Of a stretch of DNA of 64,000 bases, positions 49,267 through 56,250 are shown piece after piece (position 1 is the first letter of the stretch; every line of letters starts with the position of its first letter). The position numbers and the translations under genes were made by a program. Below the pieces are notes generated by a model, which saw only the letters and a program-made list of their open reading frames with translations, was not told the origin of the DNA and searched no databases. The stretch is from DAHUYF01 sp035945115 (GTDB lineage: Bacteria > Pseudomonadota > Alphaproteobacteria > ATCC43930 > CGMCC-115725): the NCBI GenBank assembly GCA_035945115.1, contig DASZAN010000123.1, positions 28,073-92,072 on the forward strand, written 5' to 3'.

Positions 49267-51363
49267 CTAATGCGCCAAGGGATCAGGCCTGATCTGGATC
49301 TTGATCGCGCGTGGCAGGTTGGCCGTGCCGCCTTCGAGATGGAACATCGTGCGCGTGCCGTCGGTGGTCCAGAGCGCGCGGCCTTTCCAGCCGTTGCTCT
49401 CGTCGTCGATGCGCGCATCGACATTCTTGGCATGAAGACCCATCGGATAGGGCACGACGAAGTTGAGGAACTTGCCGGCGACGAAAGCCATGACCGAGCT
49501 GTTGAGATTGCCCATGACGAAAGGCGTGTCCTTCCCCAAGCCCATCACATTGAAACGGTCGGTCCAGACGTAGTAGCTGCCCTCGGCGCTGCCGCCGTCC
49601 CTCACCTCTTTGAATTGCGGGCCCGGCAGCGTGTAGAGCGTCCAGCCTTCGGGACAGTGCTTGCCGGTGGCGGTTGGGCCTTTCAGCACCTTGCATTGCC
49701 GGCGATCGAAGCGGCCCAAATGGCCGCTCGCGAGCGACACCCAATAGATGCCCGCGGAATCGACATCGCCGCCGCGCGGGCCGAAGCCGGGCAAAGGCAG
49801 CTCGTAGATTTCCGTGAGCGCGGTGTGGATGGGATCCTTGCCGGGATCGACGCGCAGGATCGCGCCGGGATAGCCGATGACCGTCCCCCAAATGGCGCCG
49901 TCCGAGGGGCTGATGGCGACGGCGTAGAGATTGGCGGCGATGCGCTTGTCCTTCGTGGGGTCGACGGGCTCTCCGGGGTCGACATAGTCGTCGCGCTTGC
50001 CGTTGCCGTTGGTGTCGAGGACGAAGGGCGTCCAGCCCTGCGCCTTCTGCTCGTCGCCCGTCTCCTCGAAGAGGCGGCGGTTGAGCCAGCCGATGACGCC
50101 GGGTCCGGCAACACCCGCACTCGTCCACAAGGTCTGATCGGCATCGGACGCGAAGTTCAGGTGATGCGTCGGAAAGCAGGTGTCGATGAGCGTGAAGTTG
50201 CCGCTCTTGGGATCGTACATCGAGAGCTGGCGATTGCTCTCCTCGAGCGGAAAGGCCTTGGCCGCGGGATGATCGGAGCCTTTGCGGCAGAAATCGGGAT
50301 TTTTCGCCGGCCGGATGCGCGGCGTGAACCAGATGCGGCCCTCTTCGTCCATCATCGGATTGTGATTGATGTTTTGGCTGTCCCAGATGGGCTTATCGCC
50401 CCAATAGGGCGAAGGTGCCATGGGATTGTCCTTGGTCGAGGGCGTCCTCGGATCGCGCACGGGATGCTTCACCTCGGCAGCGGTATTCCCGACGGGATCG
50501 AGGATCGGCACGAAATCGGTGCTGTCCTCGGGCGAGCCATAGAGCTTGCCGTTGGCGTTGAGGCGGGGATTGCGCCGATCGGTCGAGACCTCGTCATGCA
50601 GGTACGAGGTGGGATGGCCCCACTCCCATTGCGTGATGACGATGTTGCGCTCGACGCCTTTGGGCCGCTCGGGCTTGGCGAAGGGCAGCTCGCCCGCGGC
50701 GATGCGATCGGTCCAGTCGCCGAAGAGCTGCAGCGCCTTTTCCGTGTCGAGCCGGACGATATCGCGCGCCATGAACATCTGCGCGCCGCCCGATTGGAGG
50801 CGCCGCTCCCAGGCTTCCGCCGAATTCTTGAAGCTGCCGAGTGCAGGCGAGATGGTGCGCGTGCCGGGTGTGCCGAGGGGATGGCAGGAAAGGCAGGCGC
50901 CCGATTTGATGGTGTTGAGCCAAGCGCCCTGGCTCTTCATCTTCGGCAGCGGAAATTCGCTCGCGGCCGGCACGTGCAGCATCGCATACCAATAGACCGC
51001 GGGATAAATCTCGGCCGCGGTCTTTTCGTTCGGCGCTGGTGTCGCGGTGAGATCGAGTACCCGGCCCGGCGACGCATTCACTTTCGCTGAATCGACGAGC
51101 CCGTAGCCGCGCACGAAGACGCGATAGTTTGCCTTGGGCAGATCGGGGATGAGATAGCGCCCGTCATCGTCGGTGACGACGGTCTTCGCGTATTTCGTCG
51201 GCAAGTCGGTGGTCTCGGCGATGACCCACACGCCCGCCTCGGGACCGGCGGCGCTGGTGACACGGCCGGCGAGATCGCTGGCACCTGGCTGCGGCGCTTG
51301 CGCCAGCGGACTCGCCGCAGCGAGCGCCGCCACGATGCCGAGGAGTGTCGCCGCCCGCTTCAT
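49267..51363 (-). CDS. Exported protein: carboxypeptidase-regulatory domain + c-type heme site + propeller
   Basis: A 698-residue protein with a Sec signal (RAATLLGIVAALAAASPLAQA). Residues about 28-95 form a carboxypeptidase-regulatory/CnaB-like domain (AGVWVIAETTDLPTKYAKTVVTDDDGRYLIPDLPKANYRVFVRGYG). A CxxCH heme site follows (SGACLSCHPLG, about residue 150). The rest reads as a six-bladed propeller of the Vgb/NHL type (NRQLSMYDPKSGNFTLIDTCFPTHHLNFASDADQTLW, GAILRVDPGKDPIH). Likely periplasmic, perhaps electron transfer linked to a lyase- or quinoprotein-like activity. Function unknown. Confidence 0.8.
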   Translation of the reverse strand: MKRAATLLGIVAALAAASPLAQAPQPGASDLAGRVTSAAGPEAGVWVIAETTDLPTKYAKTVVTDDDGRYLIPDLPKANYRVFVRGYGLVDSAKVNASPGRVLDLTATPAPNEKTAAEIYPAVYWYAMLHVPAASEFPLPKMKSQGAWLNTIKSGACLSCHPLGTPGTRTISPALGSFKNSAEAWERRLQSGGAQMFMARDIVRLDTEKALQLFGDWTDRIAAGELPFAKPERPKGVERNIVITQWEWGHPTSYLHDEVSTDRRNPRLNANGKLYGSPEDSTDFVPILDPVGNTAAEVKHPVRDPRTPSTKDNPMAPSPYWGDKPIWDSQNINHNPMMDEEGRIWFTPRIRPAKNPDFCRKGSDHPAAKAFPLEESNRQLSMYDPKSGNFTLIDTCFPTHHLNFASDADQTLWTSAGVAGPGVIGWLNRRLFEETGDEQKAQGWTPFVLDTNGNGKRDDYVDPGEPVDPTKDKRIAANLYAVAISPSDGAIWGTVIGYPGAILRVDPGKDPIHTALTEIYELPLPGFGPRGGDVDSAGIYWVSLASGHLGRFDRRQCKVLKGPTATGKHCPEGWTLYTLPGPQFKEVRDGGSAEGSYYVWTDRFNVMGLGKDTPFVMGNLNSSVMAFVAGKFLNFVVPYPMGLHAKNVDARIDDESNGWKGRALWTTDGTRTMFHLEGGTANLPRAIKIQIRPDPLAH

Positions 51364-51433
51364 GCCCCACCTCCCCCATTCTTCTGTGCGGGGAAGTGTA
51401 GCAGGGGGAGCGCGCCCCCTCACCCTCCCGCCG

Positions 51434-52648
51434 CTACTTCTGCGCCAAGGGACAGCCGCCCTCGGCGAGCGAGCGGAAGGCTTGATCACCCGGAATGGTG
51501 CCGATGATCTTGAGGTAGTCCCAGGGACCCTTGGACTCCGCGGGCTTCTTCACTTGCGCCAGATACATGTCGTGGACGAGGCGGCCGTCGATGCGGAGCC
51601 GCGCGCCCTTGGCGAAAAAATCATCGACCGGCAGCTCGCGCATCTTCGCCATCACCTGGGGCGCCGCGTCGGTGCCGGCGGCGGCCACCGCGCGCAGATA
51701 ATGCCGCGTCGCCGAATAGACGCTGGCATGATCCATGGTCGGCATCGCCTTGTGCCGCTCGAAGAAGCGCTTGGCCCAGGCACGGCTTCCCTCGTCGCGG
51801 TCCCAGTAGAAAGCCGTGACGAAGGTGAGACCTTGCGCCGCCTGCAAGCCCAAGCTGTGCACGTCGGTGATGAAGACGAGGAGCGAGACCAACGTCTGGC
51901 CGCCTTCAGCGAGACCGAACTCGTTCGCCTGCTTCGTCGCCGTCGTCATGTCGCCGCCGCCATTGGCAAGCGCCACCACCTTGGCGCCCGACGCCTTCGC
52001 CTGCAGCAAATACGAGCTGAAATCGGCGGTGTTGAGGGGATGGCGCACGCTTCCCAGCACCTTGCCGCCGCCCGCTTCCACCGCGCGGCGCGCATCGGCT
52101 TCGAGCGAATGGCCGAAGGCGTAATCGACGGTGATGAAGAACCAGGTGTCGAGACCGCGGGCGAGTGCGGCGCGGGCGAGGCTCGTTGTCAGCGCGTAGC
52201 TGTCGTAAAGCCAGGCCGCCGCGGTGGGCGTGCAAGCCTTGCCGGTGTAGTCGGTGGTGCCGACGGCGTTGGCGATGGCGATGCGGTTCCTCTCGTGCGC
52301 CAATGACTCGACGGCAAGCGCCACCGCGGAATTGGAAAAATCGAGCACCATGTCGACGTGGTCGACATCGAACCACTGCCGCGCGATGGCGGCGCCGATA
52401 TCGGCTTTGTTCTGGTGATCGGCGAACACAACCTCGATCGGCGCCCCGATCACCTTCCCGCCCATGTCTTCCGCCGCCATGCGCGCGGCGAGCACGGAGC
52501 CGGGTCCCGCAAGGTCCGCATAAAGCCCGGTCTGATCGTTGAGCACACCGATCTTGACGACGCCGTCGGAGATTTGCGCCGACGCGGGTTCGAGAGCAGC
52601 GAGCGCGGCGGCGAAAGCGAGCGCGAGGGCGCGGAGTCCGGCGAGCAT
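51434..52648 (-). CDS. ABC transporter substrate-binding protein, Leu/Ile/Val (LivJ) type
   Basis: A 404-residue periplasmic protein with signal GLRALALAFAAALAALEPASAQ. Peripla_BP_6 marks: VVKIGVLNDQTGLYADLAGPGSVLAARMAAEDMGGKVIGAPIEVVFADHQNKADIG, GLDTWFFITVDYAFGHSLEADARRAVEAGGGKVLGSVRHPLNTADFSSYLLQAKAS. Often used for branched amino acids, amides or aromatic acids. ATG 52648 with GGGGAG. No permease genes nearby, so it is an orphan here. Confidence 0.9.
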   Translation of the reverse strand: MLAGLRALALAFAAALAALEPASAQISDGVVKIGVLNDQTGLYADLAGPGSVLAARMAAEDMGGKVIGAPIEVVFADHQNKADIGAAIARQWFDVDHVDMVLDFSNSAVALAVESLAHERNRIAIANAVGTTDYTGKACTPTAAAWLYDSYALTTSLARAALARGLDTWFFITVDYAFGHSLEADARRAVEAGGGKVLGSVRHPLNTADFSSYLLQAKASGAKVVALANGGGDMTTATKQANEFGLAEGGQTLVSLLVFITDVHSLGLQAAQGLTFVTAFYWDRDEGSRAWAKRFFERHKAMPTMDHASVYSATRHYLRAVAAAGTDAAPQVMAKMRELPVDDFFAKGARLRIDGRLVHDMYLAQVKKPAESKGPWDYLKIIGTIPGDQAFRSLAEGGCPLAQK

Positions 52649-52746
52649 GGCAATCTCCCCTCCTCTGGGCACCCCGAGCATAGCGGCGCTCCTCGGGCGC
52701 GCCACTAGGCGGCCGACGCACTTAGCCCCGTCCCGCTTGACATTCG

Positions 52747-52762
52747 GTAAGTATACACTTAC
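52747..52762. promoter_or_regulatory. Likely ArsR-type operator (GTAAGTATACACTTAC)
   Basis: A near-perfect 16-bp palindrome ten bases after a TTGACA (52737-52742) and just upstream of an ArsR-type gene; the form AAGT...ACTT is usual for autoregulated ArsR/SdpR operators. It occupies the place where the gene's start codon would be expected. Confidence 0.5.
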
Positions 52763-52780
52763 GGGAATCCCTGGGCCGCG

Positions 52781-53077
52781 CTGGCGGACCCGACCCGGCG
52801 GCAGGTATTCGAGCGGCTGAAATCCGGCCCGCGCGCGGTGGGCGCGCTCGCACGCGGCATGCCGGTAAGCCGGCCCGCAGTGTCGCAGCACCTCAAAGTG
52901 CTGAAGGACGCGGGCCTGGTCGCCGATCGGCCGCAGGGCAGAAATCGCGTCTACTATCTCGATCCCCACGGATTGGGCGCGCTCCGTCGCTGGCTCGACC
53001 AGTTCTGGGATGAAGCGCTGGAAAACTTCCGCGCCGAGGTGGAGCGCAAACCCCGACAGCAGAAGGAGCCACGATGA
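52781..53077 (+). CDS. ArsR/SdpR family winged-helix regulator, start codon unclear
   Basis: The frame opens right after a TAA at 52748-52750 and reads GNPWAALADPTRRQVFERLKSGP, then RAVGALARGMPVSRPAVSQHLKVLKDAGLVADRPQGRNRVYYLDPHGLGALRRWLDQFWDEALENF, a full ArsR winged helix of about 100 residues. No ATG/GTG/TTG lies before the conserved part; CTG 52781 is the first near-cognate start, and GTG 52838 would lose the first helix. Its stop overlaps the SRPBCC gene (ATGA), a pair widely seen as regulator plus AHSA1 protein. Confidence 0.65.
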   Translation: MADPTRRQVFERLKSGPRAVGALARGMPVSRPAVSQHLKVLKDAGLVADRPQGRNRVYYLDPHGLGALRRWLDQFWDEALENFRAEVERKPRQQKEPR

Positions 53078-53541
53078 CGGCCATAACCCTCGCGCCGGTG
53101 CGCAAAAGCGTGCGCGTCAAGGCCGCACCGGCGCATGCTTTCGAGGTCTTCACCGCCAGAATGGGAACTTGGTGGCCGCGAGAGATGAAGATCGTCACGG
53201 CGCCGCTCAAGACGGTCGTCGTGGAGCCACGCGCCGGCGGACGGTGGTACGAACGCGGCGAGGACGGCGCCGAAGCCAACCTCGGCAAGGTTCTGGCCTG
53301 GGAGCCGCCGCACCGGGTCGTGATGAGCTGGGAGATCAACCAGCATTGGCGACCCGATGCCACGGTGCGGGCTGAGGTCGAAGTCAACTTCATCGCCGAC
53401 GGGCCCGATCTCACCATCGTCGAAGTGGAACATCGCAAGCTCGAAGTCCTCGGTGCGGAAGCCGGCGCCTCAGTGCGAGAGAGAGTCGACAGCGGCTGGC
53501 CGCGCGTGCTCGAGCACTTCAAAGCGGCCGTTGACGCCTGA
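53074..53541 (+). CDS. SRPBCC (AHSA1-like) domain protein
   Basis: A 155-residue helix-grip protein: VRVKAAPAHAFEVFTARMGTWWPREMK, TVVVEPRAGGRWYERGEDGAEANLGKVLAWEPPHRVVMSWEIN, GASVRERVDSGWPRVLEHFKAAVD. These bind hydrophobic ligands; role unknown. Overlaps the ArsR gene by 4 bp. Confidence 0.9.
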   Translation: MTAITLAPVRKSVRVKAAPAHAFEVFTARMGTWWPREMKIVTAPLKTVVVEPRAGGRWYERGEDGAEANLGKVLAWEPPHRVVMSWEINQHWRPDATVRAEVEVNFIADGPDLTIVEVEHRKLEVLGAEAGASVRERVDSGWPRVLEHFKAAVDA

Positions 53542-53576
53542 GCCGACCCCCCGATCGCCGGCACGAAGAGGACCTG

Positions 53577-54218
53577 ATGAGCATCGAACTCTATGTCTTC
53601 CCACCGAGCCCACGCGCCTTCAAGGTGATGGCCCTTGCCAATCATCTCGACCTTGACTGGACGCCGCGTATGGTCGACCTGCGCAAAGGCGATCAGAAGA
53701 CGCCTGCCTATGCCGCGCTTAATCCCAACATGCGTATGCCCACGCTAAAAGACGGCGATTTCGTCCTCTGGGAATCGAACGCGATCCTGCAGTACCTCGC
53801 CTTGAAGCGGCCGGAGAGCGGGCTTCTGCCCAAGGACGAGCGTGCACGCCTCGACGTGATACGCTGGCAGTTCTGGGACCTCGCGCATTGGGAGTCGGCG
53901 GCGGCAGTATTCATTTTCGAATACGTCGCCAAGCCGCTCGTGCGCGGCTCCGCCGACCCGGACCTGGCGGCGATTGCCAAGGCGACCGAGCCTTTCCACC
54001 GTGCGGCGCGTGTCCTCGACGATCAGCTACAGGGACGGAAATTCATCACGGGCGACACGCTGACGGTCGCCGATTTTTCGCTGAGTGCCGGCCTCCACCT
54101 CGCGGAAATGGCGCACCTCCCGATCGAGCCGTACGCCGCGATCAAACGTTGGTTCGCGACACTCAACGCGCTGCCCGCCTGGCACAAGACGCGCGCGCAG
54201 GCGATGGGGGCGCCGTAG
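53577..54218 (+). CDS. Glutathione S-transferase family protein
   Basis: A 213-residue GST. N-terminal thioredoxin-like domain (IELYVFPPSPRAFKVMALANHLDLDW, NPNMRMPTLKDGDFVLWESNAILQYLA with the GSH-binding cis-Pro and ESNAI), C-terminal helical domain with FITGDTLTVADFSLSAGL. 35 bp after the SRPBCC gene, so likely the same operon. Convergent with a second GST. Confidence 0.9.
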   Translation: MSIELYVFPPSPRAFKVMALANHLDLDWTPRMVDLRKGDQKTPAYAALNPNMRMPTLKDGDFVLWESNAILQYLALKRPESGLLPKDERARLDVIRWQFWDLAHWESAAAVFIFEYVAKPLVRGSADPDLAAIAKATEPFHRAARVLDDQLQGRKFITGDTLTVADFSLSAGLHLAEMAHLPIEPYAAIKRWFATLNALPAWHKTRAQAMGAP

Positions 54219-54232
54219 CGGCTTAGGCGATG

Positions 54233-54877
54233 TTATGTCTCACCCGCGCGCAAGCCGGCATCGGGGTCGATCGAATAAGGATGCACCGGCGGCAGCTCGC
54301 CGGCCGTCTCTTTGACGCGCGCGATCCAGGCGCTGAGCGCGGGATAGTGGGCAAAATCGAAGCCCGCGTCTTCGCCGAGATGAGTGTAAGCGAAGACCGC
54401 GATGTCGGCGATGGTGTAAGCGTCCGCGGCAAGAAAGGCACGCATGCCGAGATGGCGCTCGAGTGCCTGAAGCGCGCGCTCGGCGCCGGTGCGGTTGCCC
54501 GGCACCAGCGCGGCGTTGGCGTGAAGCCGCCCGGTCAACGTCCAGAAGCGAAGCGTGCCGAGATTGGGCTCGACGTAGTACTGCTCGAAAAAAAGCCACT
54601 GCATCACCTGCGCGCGGGCGAGCCGTTCGGCCGGCAAAAAACGCGTGCCTTCGGCGAGATAGCAGAGGATCGCGTTCGACTCGGCGATGAACTGACCTGG
54701 GGCGGGCTCAAGCACGGGAATGGCGCCGACGGGGTTTTTCTCAAGAAACTCCGGCGTACGCGCTTCGCCGCGGAAGATCGCCACCGGCACGGTCTCCCAC
54801 CCAAGACCGAGATGCCGAAGAAGCATGCGGATTTTGTAGCCGTTCTGCGAAGGCAAATAATCATGGAGCCGAAGCAT
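54233..54877 (-). CDS. Glutathione S-transferase family protein (YghU/YfcG-like)
   Basis: A 214-residue GST: MLRLHDYLPSQNGYKIRMLLRHLGLGW, EFLEKNPVGAIPVLEPAPGQFIAESNAILCYLA, C-terminal domain FLAADAYTIADIAVFAYTHLGEDAGF. Distinct from the GST at 53577 (different N-terminal signature), so not a recent duplicate. Its 5' side faces a stretch of gene fragments. Confidence 0.9.
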   Translation of the reverse strand: MLRLHDYLPSQNGYKIRMLLRHLGLGWETVPVAIFRGEARTPEFLEKNPVGAIPVLEPAPGQFIAESNAILCYLAEGTRFLPAERLARAQVMQWLFFEQYYVEPNLGTLRFWTLTGRLHANAALVPGNRTGAERALQALERHLGMRAFLAADAYTIADIAVFAYTHLGEDAGFDFAHYPALSAWIARVKETAGELPPVHPYSIDPDAGLRAGET

Positions 54878-54983
54878 CGCTGACCTCGTGGCTGAGAGGT
54901 CGCCATCTCTAAGCCCGCGGTGGGCACGCGCACTCCGATTCTTGCGGCGAATTGGCCGAGAGCTGGCAGCTCGTGCCGCGCCC

Positions 54984-55103
54984 CTACTCCGCAGCGTCGG
55001 CGGAGACGGGGACGCGGATGCGCCAGGCGGGGCACCCGATCAAGACGGTGGTGCCACGCCCGGGCGCGCTCGCAATCTCGAGCGTGCCGCCATGGGATTC
55101 AGC
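54984..55103 (-). pseudogene. Histidine kinase C-terminal fragment
   Basis: A leftward 40-codon frame reads AESHGGTLEIASAPGRGTTVL then IGCPAWRIRVPVSADAAE-stop. HGG-LEI-S-PGRGT-V is the last strand of a HATPase domain (compare LHDGRLEIASEPGKGTQV in the kinase at 13712). The rest of the kinase is missing; the break is at about 55103, exactly where the redoxin fragment begins on the other strand. Confidence 0.65.
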
Positions 55104-55399
55104 TCCACGCCTTCGAGCGCAAGAACGCTTGGGCGATAAAGCTGCTGGCTGATCCCGATCTCGCCGTACATCGCCTCTACAATGTGCAACAGCGCAATTT
55201 CACGCCGAAGCGCGGGCCCTTCCGCGACCTCGCGATTCCAACGACGCTCCTCCTCGATGAGGACGGCGGCGTGCTCTGGCTCGAGCAGACCAGCGACTTC
55301 CGCGTCCGCCCGCAGGCAGACGCGCTCCTCGCCAAGGCGCGGGTGCTGCTCGGCAAGGACGACACGGCCGCCGGAGACTGCGACGTCTGCGCCGCCTGA
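55100..55399 (+). pseudogene. Peroxiredoxin/AhpC-TSA-like C-terminal fragment
   Basis: The frame reads QLHAFERKNAWAIKLLADPD then LAVHRLYNVQQRNFTPKRGPFRDLAIPTTLLLDEDGGVLWLEQTSDFRVRPQADALLAKARVLLG and a Cys pair (GDCDVC) at the end. LADPD...YNV...IPTTLLLDEDG is the C-terminal half of a redoxin; the N-terminal half with the peroxidatic Cys is absent and no start codon suits. Probably not functional, though a short protein cannot be excluded. Confidence 0.55.
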
Positions 55400-55401
55400 C
55401 C

Positions 55402-56250
55402 TTAGGCGCGGCTGAAAATGAGGAGCGTGCCGCTGGCTTCCCGTGGCGGCACGAGAATGGTGCCATCCCCCGCTTCCTCATGGGGCACGTGCCAGCGTGC
55501 GAGATGATCCGCTGTCGCCCCGAGATCGCGGGTCACAAACCGCACCGCCGCCATGGCTGGCAACGGGCGTCTCAACGCCGGCTCGATCTCGGGGTAGAGC
55601 GCGGCGAAATCGTCAGACGTGGCGAAGGTGAGGCGATGCGGCCCGGCATGAACCGTTAGAACCTCGTCCGTGAGGGTGACGCCCGTCGGAAAGAGCTTCT
55701 CGTAAGCGGCGGCGAGCGGCTTCGTCCGTTCCACCAGCACCACCACGCCGGCGATGCCGACAACGGCGTTGGTATGGCGGAGCCAATCGGGCCGCCGCAC
55801 CAGCTCCGGCGTCAGATGCTGGCACACGAAGCTCATGAGTTCCGGCGTCTCCTCGGGCGGAAGCGAGATCAGCTTGAAGCGCGGCAGCACCGTGCCTTCC
55901 GGCAATTCGAGCTGCCGCGTCAAATCGCGCGGCGCCGCCGGATGAAGGCCCTGGCGCGCAAGGGCGGCGGCGGTGTCGGCGCCGGCGCGCGGTGCAAAGG
56001 CGAGGCCGCGCGGCCCCTCGCCATGCACGAGAAAGTCGGCGAGCCCGCCTGTGTCCTGGCGTGGGTCGACGACGCCCATCAGCTCGAGATAGTCGCGCTC
56101 GAACATGATGCAATAATTGCCGGTGCCCTTCTGGAGATGGCGGCCGCGCGGCGTCAGCGTGAATCCCAGGCGCTCCCAGGTGAGGCGCGCCCGCTCGAGA
56201 TCGCCGACGGCGATGATGACGTGATCGATGCCGGAAAGCGGCGAGGTCAT
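55402..56250 (-). CDS. VOC/glyoxalase-like domain protein
   Basis: A 282-residue two-repeat VOC protein: GIDHVIIAVGDLERARLTWERLGFTLTPRGRH at the start, YCIMFERDYLELMGVVDP with the metal-type Glu, and a second half from HTNAVVGIAGVVVLVERTKPLAAAYEKLFP. Unknown substrate; similar to PF13468 glyoxalase-like proteins. Its ATG at 56250 touches the stop of the aldolase-dehydrogenase gene (one-base overlap), so it is co-transcribed with it. Confidence 0.85.
   Translation of the reverse strand: MTSPLSGIDHVIIAVGDLERARLTWERLGFTLTPRGRHLQKGTGNYCIMFERDYLELMGVVDPRQDTGGLADFLVHGEGPRGLAFAPRAGADTAAALARQGLHPAAPRDLTRQLELPEGTVLPRFKLISLPPEETPELMSFVCQHLTPELVRRPDWLRHTNAVVGIAGVVVLVERTKPLAAAYEKLFPTGVTLTDEVLTVHAGPHRLTFATSDDFAALYPEIEPALRRPLPAMAAVRFVTRDLGATADHLARWHVPHEEAGDGTILVPPREASGTLLIFSRA

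Noticed and set aside
48355..51090. Very long plus-strand open frame (over 900 codons) across the GFA and cytochrome genes
   Set aside because: No protein-like motifs and a composition expected of antisense; the minus-strand genes have signal peptides and conserved motifs.
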